Positions 50,060 through 62,110 are shown, counted from the first letter of the stretch. The stretch: DNA of 64,000 nt from Mactromeris polynyma (GCA_032209605.1 JASFXZ010000005.1:31360905-31424904); one strand, 5' to 3'. Notes: a model not told the origin generated them from the letters alone. Made by a program: numbers and translations.

Positions 50060-52435
50060 GTAAACATAATATTTCACTCTTCGATAACGAGTAAAGTCCA
50101 GTTATTTTCCGACAGTCCCTCGTATATGAAAATGATTAAATATGTTATGCCTGCAAAAGTGTTTATACGATCGACTTCAAATATCTCAGTTATAAAAAAC
50201 GAACGAACTGTAGCAATTCTCGTATCGTCGTAATTACATAATTATTATCAATGGTGTTTTTATTTTCAGTCGAATGGAGCTTATATCAGAATGTTGGTAT
50301 ATTTGTACTGTTCATTTGTTATCTGAGATGAAACTGTTGTTTGACCTTGAATGACACGTGCAGTTATCTTTATATAGATATAGATTACACCGACATAAAG
50401 TCAGCTATTATTCGGGTTGTGATCGGGTTGTGATAACAAACGGCCAAATAATCTCGTGAACGTGATTGAGAGCTTCTAATCAAGTACTGTGTATCCATGG
50501 TCCATACATATAATCTCAAACAAAATTCAAGTACCTTTTAAGTACTTTAGAAAATGTCAAGTACTATTTATCAGCACATGACTACTTACTTGTGATACGG
50601 GGCATCATTGATAAACATAAAATTGTGTCTCAAATAGATGATTCGCTTTATTCATTTATACTTAGTTAATCGTTGTCTTATCTAAAGCATCCGGACTGTG
50701 ATATTCCTACGTTAGCCACTTCAGCGAAAATATTTAAGTTAGTTATCCGACTCATGTTCAAAATCGGATATTCCGGTATTCAGACTACGGGTTTTCGTTA
50801 CAGGCGGGCCACATTACGAATACCAAATCAAAAAAGCCCTCGATTTGGCATTTATTTTTGTTCAAATATCGTTTGAAATATTTAACTATAAATTTTAACA
50901 ACTATACTCTATAAACATACATTTTACCGAAATTAAGTCATTAAATTTAAGATGCATGTGCTTTTCAAGTTCTGTTTTCAGCATTTAAAAAAAAGGGAGT
51001 TTTTAAGTACTGGCAATCGATTTCAAATACTTTTCAAAGCCTTTGAAGAACCGGGCAGGTTCAAAAAAGCATACATTAAGCAGTTACGAGCATCGCTTAC
51101 AGTGTAAAATCAATAAAATTGATGGAGTAGGAAAACAATCACGATGTAAATTAAACGTGTAAAACTTTATAAGTAATTTTGTTTGACACGCACAGCTACC
51201 AAACTATTTCTCCCAAGCGACCTCATTGATTTATAAATGTGTATCGTCCCTAGTTAAGGGCATTCGTTTGTAAATTTATATGTTCGCAAAATACACGACA
51301 TAAATGATTATTTATCACTTCAAATTAGCATATTTTTACAACTACCTTTCAATGACATGCATATAATTCTTCAGTCCCAGACATACCTTATTTCAAATAC
51401 CCCACCCTGTTCCCAGGGTCTTTCCGTGACATTTGATGACTGTCAAATTTTCTTCTCCTCTGAATCATATACAAAAGTTGTTGCTGCTTGTGGAAGGTCA
51501 AGCGAATAATTCCAGGGTGATATCATCTGACCGCCATATATATTGTCAGATGTAATTGTATTGAAAAGACAGCTCCGAATTTATACATCAACCCTCTTTA
51601 TAAAACTGTTTACACTGTCTTTATAATTTCCCTTAAATTCACAGTGAAAATATAACATTTATGTAATTTTCCTGTTGATTGAATAGGTAATTCCTGACCA
51701 GATCTACTAAAAAACTGCGTCGGTGGTGACCGAACTCCTGCAGCAATTACCTCCCTTGGTGTTTAGATGTTAAGTTTAATAAGGACTTAAGCTATGCTCG
51801 CTCGGAACCTGTCGAATTTGCGAGATTTGGCATGACTTTATATTTACGGAAATACATTGATCCGAAACGGGTAAGAAATGTACCAAACCAAAAATGATAC
51901 AAAGTACCAAAATGAAGAAATTTTATCATGATTGATTGTAAAATAATAAAATGTAGTGTGAACTTTTTTTAAAAAGTTAATGATGTGTACCATCATACAT
52001 AAAACTGTCAAATGTAAACATTAAGAATGCATGCAGACACATTCCCTAAAAAAATCGTCTCGGATGTTAGTACCTTGTGTATTTTTCTTGAAATGTTTAC
52101 CACCAACAGATGTCTGTTTGCTGGAGTTGGAATTCAAAAGCTTTCTATAAGTTTGCCCTTTGTTTAAGGAAGGGGCTCGTCAGAGCCAATTGCTATAGTA
52201 GGCGAAATTCGCGGACACTCATCGGATCAACTCTTACATTCTGAACCGCCAAATCTACATACTCCTGAAGAAAGTAGTCACTGTCTAACAAAAAATAGCG
52301 GTAAGCATTTGCGATATCAGCTAGAAAACGGATTTGAGCTGACATCACTCACGCAAAAGAAAGAACACTAAAGAAACTCGCTGATTAAATATTACAAATT
52401 ACGGAAAAAATTGTCTGCCTACGCCGCAGCCGTAA
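50060..52435. other. intergenic, no gene seen
   Basis: About 2.4 kb of AT-rich DNA with no recognised coding segment or repeat family. Confidence 0.35.
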
Positions 52436-52445
52436 CACGCTCATT

Positions 52446-52596
52446 ATTATTCACGTGACCTTTAACCCGAACACTCGCGGGAACAAAATATGCATATATT
52501 GTACTTGAGCTACGTTGCGTACTTACCAACAAGAAAAAGCCGGGATCCAGCCTAAGCACTTTCACTTTGGTTCGGTTCAAAGGTCACGTGAATAAT
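52446..52596. repeat. 27-bp inverted repeat with TCACGTGA in each arm
   Basis: The left arm 52446-52472 (ATTATTCACGTGACC then TTTAACCCGAAC) is matched by the right arm 52570-52596 in reverse complement, with about two mismatches. The spacer is 97 bases. Each arm carries an E-box palindrome TCACGTGA. It could be a small MITE or a duplicated regulatory site. Confidence 0.75.
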
Positions 52597-52599
52597 ATG

Positions 52600-53285
52600 G
52601 AGTGTATCGGATTGACAGCGGTGATTTTATGCGAGTTTGTGTTATTTCTAAGACAAGAGGACGTTTATGATGCGTATTTTGTGGGTGATTTAAAGACATT
52701 AGTTGCATTTATTGACAGCATGCGTTGTTGTTCCCGTCTGTAAGAAAATAACGAATTGTAAGGCATCATCACACGCTTTCGCGAGTCGTTTGATGTTGCG
52801 ACTACTCGATGGAGTAAACAAAACTGGCATTATCTGCACGTTTAACGCTGGATTTGTGGATTTTTTGTGATGTAAACTGATAAATTATTATCGTTTATTG
52901 GAAGTGTATTGTATTAGCTACACGAAGGAACTTGTGAATCTGAATTGACAATTCATCATGCCATCAATGATTTGTGTAACTTGTACAGAAAGTTCAACTA
53001 GGTAACAGTTGTCAACCGCGTAATCCTGGGACCGATTGTCGAGTAAGACATGGTGATGATCATGATGCCAAAAACAACATATTTGCGACACTCCACTATA
53101 CAGGTAAATTTTGTGTAAGATTATGATTCTTATAACTCGGAAGGATCGACGAAATTGATGAATATATTATTCTAAGCAACAATTTCAGTCTACTAGAGTC
53201 TAATCTATCATCTGGGATATCTGACTGCAGGCAAATGACATGAATCTGCAACAGGTTTAATTACTCATTTACTGCGTAGTGGGAT
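52600..53285. other. no gene seen
   Basis: Moderately less AT-rich than its surroundings. No open coding segment was recognised. Confidence 0.3.
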
Positions 53286-53289
53286 GGAG

Positions 53290-53655
53290 TTAGACTGCCG
53301 CATGGTTAGCGCAGTTGGTAGAGCGCTGTATATTCTAGTATGTAGGGGTTTGAGGGTTCGAGTCCCACATTGGGCACAGTTTTTCCCTTGGTTTACTACA
53401 ATAGTGGCAGCGGTGTTCGACGGCCCATGGTGGCTGAGTCTGAAATACCGGAAGGGGGAGGAGTGCAATGTTGTTGGGTTAGGTGGTAGTCGGTAGAGTG
53501 CTGTATACTCTAGTGTTCACTTTAGGGGGTTGTGGGTTCAGGTCCTACATCGGGCACGCTTTTTCCCTTCATTTACTTCAATATTGGCAAAAGTGTTCGA
53601 CGCCCAATGACGGAGGAGTCTCAAACGCCTGATGGGTGAGAAGATGAAGTTTACA
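53290..53655 (+). repeat. tandem dimer of a tRNA-derived SINE
   Basis: Two units about 185 bases apart. Unit 1 has an A box GGTTAGCGCAGTTGGTAGAG at about 53304-53323 and a B box GGGTTCGAGTCCC at about 53352-53364. Its body then reads 'cagtttttcccttggtttac' and 'gtggcagcggtgttcgacgg'. Unit 2 has weaker boxes (GTAGTCGGTAGAGTGC, GGGTTCAGGTCC) and the body 'gctttttcccttcatttact', 'aaaagtgttcgacgccc'. The D arm of unit 1 still pairs (GCGC/GCGC), but the acceptor stem does not. The same body occurs at 13.65 kb. Confidence 0.85.
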
Positions 53656-53659
53656 AAAC

Positions 53660-53895
53660 TGATACCTAAGTGTGGACAAATTTGTAGATTTATACACAGT
53701 ATTTTTGTTCATATGATAAATTCAAACCCTTGAGATTGTCTACCTCTCAGTATTTATCACTGCTACCTGACAGTTGCACATTTTGATATGTGTTGTAAAT
53801 CGTAAATATTTGGTAGAAATCCTTAAATATTTCTATGACCGGTCAATCAATGATGCAACTTTTAAGATGAAATTTTACATGAATGATGTTTTAGA
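53660..53895. other. no gene seen
   Basis: Nothing recognised between the SINE dimer and the R1 fragment. Confidence 0.3.
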
Positions 53896-53899
53896 CTTA

Positions 53900-53965
53900 A
53901 CTGCGTGGGGAGGCATTGTCTTATGTATGTGGCTTTCCCTGTAGTTACGTATTCTCTCTCTTTTA
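53900..53965 (-). repeat. interspersed family R1, 65-bp terminal fragment
   Basis: 'ctgcgtggggaggcattgtc', 'ttatgtatgtggctttccct' and 'gtagttacgtattctctctc' match the constant-end part of the R1 copies. Confidence 0.85.
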
Positions 53966-53969
53966 ACAA

Positions 53970-56190
53970 TTAGATATTGGATAAGAATTTTGACAATATG
54001 TTAGACTTGTTTATGATATGGTGTTACACAATTTTGAAGTGTACCCAAATAAGTTATCTTTGGCCAGAAATGTACTAAACAAACTTGGGTTGTGTGATGC
54101 ATAGTATTTTTGGAAATATTATATTATTTCATTGACCTGTCAAAACTTGTTCAGAGGCTTCATGCCAGAAATGTAACTTATTTTCTTATACTTAATGAGA
54201 TGATCTCCTACAGAAAATGATAATGATTACTACAAAAATGACGTATAAAGTGTAACATTCATATGAATAAAATGATAATGCGAGAAATTTTAAAGCATTA
54301 CAGTTGACCACAATATTCTCTTGTTTAAAAAATACAACATCACTGCCTCATGTTGTGTTTACAATCACGGTCGTCAGTTCTAACGTACTTTTCTTTAAAC
54401 GAAACGAAACAAAATGATGTGTGGTAAAATTTACATTTTACTCCATCAAGTGGTTTGTTGACCCACAAACTAAGATCCGTATCGTTTACGTAAAACAACA
54501 GAAAACAAAGATGTAACTCATTAACAACACGCTGATTTCAAAAGCGAAGTAACGAAGCGTGCGTGACGTTAATTTGCTCTCAACAAAGTGAACTAATCCT
54601 TTATTCTTCAAGTTCAATTTCTATCAGCGAAGTTATTGTACTTTTTTAAATCCGACTCGATCTATTTTCATGTAACGATAGTTCATGGTAATTTATTCGG
54701 TTCTTGATGAATTGTTGCGCAGTTTATTTTTGAAGTCATCATCTAATGAATCAAAACTCTTTTTTATAACAAAATACGGCACAAAAGTTTGTATGTTGAT
54801 ACAAAAACACCATGGTTTGTAAACCTAAACAATTCAATACAGTTAATAATTTGAATAAACCAAAACGAAATTGTAGAGTGTAACTATGAATAGAAACACA
54901 ATTGTACTTGATTACCATATATACTTCTCAATATGTAATCTCATACTATTACAAAGATAATAAAATTGACTGTAAAAATGTAACATGCGATTATGTTTCC
55001 TGTAGAAATAGAGGGAAATGAAAAATCACTGCACAGCCACCACATCAGACAGAATATATGAACAATACAGGGCGGCAACTTTAATGTGGACACAGCGATA
55101 TCATCATAATAACTTCATGATTCAGAAATGGTATTTTAATGGAAGAGAGTCAAACGTGTATTGAAAAATGTTCAATGTGACATTTATTAAATGAAATATA
55201 GTTCTGTATATATAATTTAAACTTGTAAAGTTTTCACAATCACGAGAATATGATAAAATTGTCACTAAAATAATTATGAAATATTGATCATTACAAATGT
55301 TGTCAATAAAGTAAATCGTACATTATAATGCTAAAACACCATCAGTACAGTCACTTTGTCGAGTAGGTGACTTGGGGTTCTGTTACATTTTAATATGTTA
55401 TTTACACGTTTGGAAATACCATTTAATGATTTTCAAACAAATACATTATCTGGGTTTCTTTCTCTTATAAGCCGGCTGTCAGAAGCCGGCCACTATATTT
55501 TTATTTCTTTTTTATTTTGTTTCGGGGAGGAGCAGTTATTATTAACGTGATATAAAATACTTGGGTCACGATGTTATCATCACGGAAAATAAATCAAAAC
55601 GTCACGTTCAATATCAGCAACATTTCAGATTCCCTTAAACTATTTCTCAGTAATTATTAGTCGGCGATATTGATGCCTTGCAACAACTTTCCATTGTTAC
55701 ATGTACTACTCATAAGAGTGGTACGAACTATGACTGAGAGTTCAACTTTTCTTGTCGACAATGAACTTAATAATATATAACAAAGCAAATTATCGCCTAA
55801 CGAAGTTAATGCGATTTGCATCCCAAGAAATGTAGACACTAACTTACAATAGTGATCTTTTCCTAGCAGTATTTTGTTTATTCTTATGTATTTTGCAATG
55901 TAATGATTGTGTAACCTTTGACATGCCAAAACATTGCTACACAGAACGAACCGAGATTGTTTTGGTTATGTAATATGATACCGTGTTTTCAAGAATTTGA
56001 TTCAAAGATGAATCTAACCCATATGAACGTATATAAACAATGTTCAGTGTTCTTGCTGCATTGGCTAACCATCTTAAATACGAACATTTGCAATGTAAAC
56101 CGATCCAATCTTTCTTATCATGTTTTGAACGGACAACGATTATAAAAGTTCCTGCATATCATGACCACGAATGCTTTTTCAGTGACCTGA
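53970..56190. other. intergenic, no gene seen
   Basis: AT-rich. One small GC palindrome pair (GCCGGC at 55471-55476 and 55485-55490) could form a 6-bp stem. No coding segment was recognised. Confidence 0.35.
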
Positions 56191-56193
56191 AGA

Positions 56194-56382
56194 CACGAGC
56201 AAAGATTAAGTGAAATAGTTGCCGAGAAAAACACCACTTTCAAGATAAACAATGCGCTGTTCAAGCTAAACAACGAAGCAATCTCCGTTCGGACCAATGT
56301 AGCGGCGACCATATTCAGACAGTATAACGATTGGAATATGGACATTGCAGTTGATAATGAAGTTGAACGTGTTGTCTACTGA
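56194..56382 (+). CDS. candidate terminal exon, unrecognised
   Basis: A tract atgctttttcag ends at 56182, and a second AG ends at 56192. From there 62 codons are open to a TGA at 56380-56382. The sequence looks coding: charged and asparagine-rich with balanced composition (RLSEIVAEKNTTFKINNALF, then RTNVAATIFRQYNDWN, ending NEVERVVY). No family was recognised. It lies about 440 bp upstream of the P-loop exon of IFI44-like gene B, on the same strand. It ends in a stop, so it is not that gene's missing exon unless spliced differently. Confidence 0.3.
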   Translation, partial: HEQRLSEIVAEKNTTFKINNALFKLNNEAISVRTNVAATIFRQYNDWNMDIAVDNEVERVVY

Positions 56383-56825
56383 CACATTATTAGGTTCATC
56401 GGATCTGTTACAGACACTGCAGACGAGTGAGATAGACTTCCATTCAGTTGCTGTCGTTTAAATTGTATTTTGTGAAGTGTTTAATGTGACTTGCAAATCT
56501 ATGAACAAATGAAAGGAGAGAAATTATATAAACAACTTACCACAAACAAGAAAAAAAAGATAAACGGCGTAGATAGAAAAATGTTAAAAAATAAATCCTT
56601 TGAAAAAATTCACTCGGATCTATGTAATTATATATTATAACCATGGACCTTATCAGGGTCATTTTAGGTATGCTGTTTTCTCGTTGATCTGTGCCCTAAG
56701 CAGAAAAGTCATTGCAAGTTCATTCAGTACACAGTTTAAGTACATTTTCTTAAACATCCTTGACATTTTCAACACTATCGCTATCCCCACTGTTACTTAA
56801 CAAAAAGTTAAGACGTTTTTTTCAG

Positions 56826-58992
56826 TTGGAGAAAAAGTTGGTGAAAGACATACAGGAGCTGAACCCCAAACTGACCCCAAATATTCTATTTCTTGGACCC
56901 GTAGGCGCAGGGAAGACTAGTGTGATAGGTTCGTATATATCTATGAGAGCAGACAGAAAGACAGGAATGGGTAAAGGCGGAAATCTAGAAGTAAGTATAA
57001 AACCGGGTTTCTCCGTGATATACAACGCAAGAAATATTTGGAAAAACAATCTTCAGATCACTGATTCACTAATCATTTTGTACAAGCTGATATATGTATT
57101 ATTTTGTACAATAAATGATTGTGGTATTAATTTCATCAGATGCAAGAATGCACTCGGAGTGGACAAAATGTTATTATCACATGATCAAAGTCAGACTAAA
57201 TATATAATTTACCATCATTTCCAACAAAGTACTTTATGTTTCTTCGGAGTACAGTTTCTTCTTCTTTTGGTATCTCTATTTCCTGTTTAGTGACAACAAA
57301 TATGTAAACTCTGTAATACTAGGTATCAACCCTAAATAAAAGTTCCACGATTCCGTACTGGAGCAATTGTAGGTTTAAATATTAAATATGTGTTTTGAAT
57401 GTACGTACGAAAATTATTTATTGGTATGTTTCATTTGCAGCTTAAAAGCTACACGGACATCAGACTGCTGAAGAATTTTAGCTTTTTGATTCTATTGGTA
57501 TTGACGCAAAATTTGGACACGGGTTTAATCCCAACGACGTTATCAACTTACTGAAAGGACATAATAAGAAAGGTTATAAGGTAAAGTTTAAGATTGATTA
57601 GAAGACGCAAATTATTTTCCATGCCAGAAATATCAAGTGTGTGTTATGGCTTAATACTCTAATCTTAAACCACTAATGTCCACTGATTGTATCGATTAAC
57701 TCATCGGGTCATGCATAGTAATCCAATCAAGCAGTTTATCGTTACTGTTTTACATTCCTCAAGGAGGTTATACTGATTTGTTCTCTCTTATTAACTGAAA
57801 CATTGAAACTATCAGAGAACAAAATCAACTGAATCGGAAAAAGTGAACGAATACGTCGAGCAGAAAATAAAGGGAACATCCACCAAAAACACAAGGAAAC
57901 ACAGCAATACACATTTTCACTCATAGGATGACTTTAAAAAATATGTTCGTTTTTGTGCTTTGGTGTTAATTTGATATACAATTTAGTGACACTTGGTTAT
58001 TTGGTAATGTTTATATTCTCTGAGTGAGAAGTTATTTTGCATTGTTGATAACGAATGAAAAAACGTTCCAATGAGTAAATTATCAACTGTGATTAATATT
58101 GCTGTTATCTGTTGGCAGTTTAACTCGGATAAACCAATAACGGCTGACAGCCCGTACTACAGAGAGGAATCAACATTCGAAGATGAAATACACTGTATTG
58201 TATTTGTATTCGATGCCAATACCATGCATGAATCCTCAGACGCGTTAGTTGATAAAGTACAATTTTTGCAAGACAAATCTAACCGTTGTGGTATGTGCAA
58301 CACACTTTTGTTCAATAACATTATCGTTCTACATTTTGAGTTTACTAACAATTTATGTCAGAAGTCATACAGAGTATTTCATCATTAGTTTTTACAAGTA
58401 TTGTTTTACTAAATTAAATAAATTATTAATTATTAACATGTTATTACAGGTCGTTTACTCTGGAACGCAGATTGAGAACGTCGTGGCTTTCTGAAATATG
58501 TTCAACTTGTTAACTACGGCGGATCATATTCAACTAAAATCGAAGCATGGCTACATCTAGATCTTATGACAACGTATGAATCAAACAGCTTTACCACTAA
58601 AATATTTCGTCACCTATATCATTTCTTTCTGGTTTTATTTCATTTATTTGTAAGTATGAAACCAAATTGTTCAATGTTGACTGATTGAAAATTTAATTAT
58701 TGCGTTGTCAGACGTACCCTATGTGTTAATACTGACCAAAGTTGACTTAATCTGTGAACGAGTTCATGAAGATGCATCAAACATATTTAGAAGTGTGCAG
58801 GTACACGAAACAATGAAAAAGGCCAGCAATTTGTTTACCATCGACATGGCATCAATCCATCCTGTCATCAACAACCACGAAGGTATAGAACTTTTTTCGG
58901 ACAAAACAAACATCCCAATTCTACTAACTTTGCGTCAGATCCTGCAATATTCCTGCAACAGAGTAAGGTATGTACTAAATATTTCTGAATGA
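56826..58992 (+). pseudogene. IFI44-like GTPase, gene B (four exons, frameshift in exon with G3)
   Basis: Exons are 56826-56990, 57441-57580, 58119-58290 and 58712-58992 (TGA stop). Acceptors end in cag or tcag and donors are GTAAGT, GTAAAG and GTATGT; phases 0, 0 and 1 match gene A. The P-loop LFLGPVGAGKTS is perfect and G4 is LILTKVDLI. The third exon has EDEIHCIVFVFDAN. In exon 57441-57580, five Ts at 57483-57487 stand where gene A has six. The frame is lost just before the D-x-x-G (DSIG) motif and stops at 57552-57554, although downstream codons still read as the family in the other frame. The P-loop exon is also 7 codons shorter than A's. Either this is a recent pseudogene or the missing T is a sequencing error. 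No upstream exon was found. A poly(A) signal AATAAA lies at 59176. Confidence 0.82.
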
Positions 58993-59175
58993 GTCCACAT
59001 TGTGTAGGAGGACAGTGGTTAAATGTTCACTTTGTCAAAGCCATGCCAATACTAACGCGTGTTTAATTTTAGTATCTTAATCACTGTAAGTAAATGTCTG
59101 CTATATGTATATCATGTTCAAAATACAACAATTGCAATGACATTCACTCATTACAAAACCTGATATATTTAATTA

Positions 59176-59181
59176 AATAAA
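59176..59181 (+). promoter_or_regulatory. possible poly(A) signal of gene B
   Basis: AATAAA 184 bases after the gene B stop, in AT-rich sequence. Confidence 0.35.
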
Positions 59182-59184
59182 ATA

Positions 59185-60410
59185 TCAATTGTATGCAAGA
59201 CTACACTAAACGTAACTAATTTATATACATTTGTAATTATTTGATAAATATATTTTTTTAATGATCTTTAAAAGACTTGTGTTGATATGATTCTCTAATA
59301 GAAATGGGATTATTATTTAACAGTTTCGTAACATTAATGTATACCTGTACACCTGTACGAGGTTTATTTTTAAAACAAGATCGTTATGCGTTATTGATCG
59401 TACTTTATAATTTATAATTTTCATAGTTTTTAAGAAATAGAGCAGGTCAGAACTACTAAGCATGTGCAATGTTATTAAATCTGTAATAAATCCACCAGCA
59501 TGATATCTACACATTTGATAACAAGGAAATATACTTTCCCATAATTTGTAACAATAATCAAATAACGACAACATATTGCAATTGCGAAACTTAAGTTTTA
59601 TTTCTTGCATACAGACATGTATACCAAACATGCTTAAATTGTGTAAACACTCTCATATCACAATGAAACATTGTACATGGTTCCTTACTGTATGTAAAAA
59701 ATGATTTTTTTGTAAATAATAACAAATCGAACCGAAGAGTTATAATATACACAGTCTAATGAGTAAGGGTAAAGTATAGTATGTAAAGAGTATCAGAGAA
59801 ACTATCAAACAGTTATAATAGGTTGATAAACTAATCAAAATGGCATTTATGTATGTACAATACTTTTCACATAACTGTATTATCAAAGGTTTAAGTCACA
59901 CAACAGGCATAGTATCGGCTGATAAATGAAATATCCCGAAATTCACATATAACTGTAATTTGATCTGAAGACAAAAGAACACACATTAACATATTAAGTT
60001 CCTTTAAGGAATATGACACAGTTTACACTTGTGGTCTGTTCACACTGAAAGACTGGCAGCAGATATCGTCTGTTAATATGAATATTTTACAAAATAACAC
60101 GAATACTCATTGATCACAGCAGGTTAAGCTATAAATTAATGACATTATTGCTTATTATTATAAAGGATCATATAAATCCGAGAAACTGAAATAAACGCTT
60201 TCAATAATCCCTAGGATTATTTAGTTGATATTTGCTATACTATTAATGAACATTTTTTCATTTATGATGAATAAAATATATTCAATGGAATTAGAACTTT
60301 TGGAACAGAGATTAAGTTGTAACGGGGAAACCGATTGGACAGCCATTTCCTCATTTCGTGGATTATATACTCTCGTAGATAACGGTCTAATTACAGCAAA
60401 CACCTTACGA
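59185..60410. other. intergenic, no gene seen
   Basis: AT-rich; nothing recognised. Confidence 0.35.
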
Positions 60411-60414
60411 TAAT

Positions 60415-60770
60415 GTTAATGATTTTCATTTCGAGATTATAAAATTTCCATCACTAGACGGATATATTCCGAGGCTACCCTCATATGGCGTATATATTTT
60501 TCAACTGATTAGATATTTGCGTTATGATAGTAACCTGGAGGACTTGTATAATCGTAATATTCTTCTCACAAGTAAACCTCTTTAACAAGGTTATCGTCGT
60601 CATAAATCCTACCGGACCTTTCATAAATTTTGCTACAACTATCCACTCAAGATTTTAAAATATGGAACTAGTGTTCTTTGTTAGAGACTGGAATAGCTAA
60701 ATAATTCGTAATGGAGATACGTTATATAAATTTGCAAAATTCATTACAGTTGTAAATTGTTAAACATAGA
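60415..60770 (+). pseudogene. C-terminal relic of the same RT family as 33650-35400
   Basis: Plus-strand DFEIIKFPSLDGYIPRLPSYG, then VYIFQLIRYLR, DLYNRNILLTSKPL, a stop, QGYRRHKSYRTFHKFCYNYP and LKILKYG. These follow the palm/thumb order after the catalytic box of Penelope-like RTs. The N-terminal two thirds are missing. It is in opposite orientation to the copy at 34 kb. Confidence 0.72.
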
Positions 60771-60779
60771 AATAGATTT

Positions 60780-61230
60780 AGAAGTTATGGTCATATTGAA
60801 AACTCCTGACTCTTTGCATATTTGTAACAACACGTCGGACACTATTGTTTAATTTTTGTTTGCAACGATATTTGCGCCTTTTCCCACAATTTTTAGGTCA
60901 TATACGACCAGTACTAACTTGCTCGTCCGAAAGCAACTGTCAAATTTCCACATGTGGAGGACATGACAGCAACCCAATTCACGGAATAATATAACCTGCA
61001 CAAACCAGGAGTCAATCCCTAATATGTCGTGTGACAAATTAGCGATATACTAACTGAGTTGGCCGGGTAGGCTACTAATGTTTAAAGGATATGACGGATG
61101 TGAATGTCTTTTAGGATTGTGTTTGGTACTTTGTCGACAAAAACGTTTGCTCTGGAACTAACAGAATTTGTTCCAATGGATGTATTCATTGTATCACACG
61201 ACTTGTGTTGTTTTCGGTTTAGTTGTCCCT
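60780..61230. other. no gene seen
   Basis: It may include the 3' end of the RT relic; no clear feature. Confidence 0.3.
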
Positions 61231-61234
61231 TCAA

Positions 61235-62110
61235 TTATGCATGGTTGTTTAAGTGGTAGTCAGCCAGACTATTACATACTTCCCCATTCCCAAACATGAT
61301 TGTCTTTACCCCTCCTCAATCCCTAATGTTTCGTAGGCTAATGGTTCCCTAGGGTATCATTGTCTCGAATACGTTGCGTTCTCTGTAGCAGCGTAATAAT
61401 TCCTAAAGCGTCCACGTTTACCACTGACATAGGACCACACAGGTGTGGTTTTTTAATGACATATACGAACTTTGAAAACACACTTGAAAGAGATTATTTG
61501 GTCTAGCGTAGATATGAAAAGTTTTGATGATACTGAACAAGGTAAAAATAATTTGTTTTCATGTAGTAGAACTTTAACGTTTATTGCAGACACCATTGTA
61601 AGATCATTCTTGCAATGCGGAAACGTATTCAGTGCAAATTGGTCATACCATGTTTCACTTCAGATTGATTGTATGACACGTTTCTGTTCATTGCATATCG
61701 TGTTGCCGAACATATTTAATGAATTGTCATTGGTTTAGGAATGTTGTTTCCGTTCAAATAATGTCAATTGTTTCGACTGACTTCAGTATGTAGTAAAACG
61801 TAGTCAGGTCTGAATTCACACCGTTTGAACATCAGATTGAATTTATTGGCTAGTTCTGTATATGGTTATTATTTCTATTCGGGTTTTAGGTTAATGTTAA
61901 GTTCATCTTTCCCTATGTGCATCTTTCCGTTTCCGAATTTGTTATGTTGTGTATTTCATCCATTCAGTTCATTTTCCCCCTCGTTGTCCCCATAAATTAT
62001 CCATGGTTGTTTTTGATAGTCAGCCAGACGATTCCTTACTTCCACATTCCCATAGGTGTGTGCCCTTACACATAGGCTGATGTTACCCAGGGATATGTTA
62101 GGGGTGCATT
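61235..62110 (-). repeat. two pieces related to family R1 (divergent subfamily)
   Basis: At 61250-61420 and 61965-62110 the strings 'tagtcagccagac', 'attcc...attccca' and 'ttatgcatggttgttt'/'ttatccatggttgttt' recur. The first piece ends 'gcgttctctgtagcagcgta', corresponding to 'gcgttccctgtagttacgta' of R1. Identity with R1 is low, so this is a subfamily call. The stretch between (61420-61960) has an 88-codon frame with no recognisable domain. Confidence 0.5.

Noticed and set aside
53304..53364. Functional tRNA gene
   Set aside because: A and B boxes and a D arm are present, but the acceptor stem does not pair and the unit continues into a SINE body repeated in tandem.
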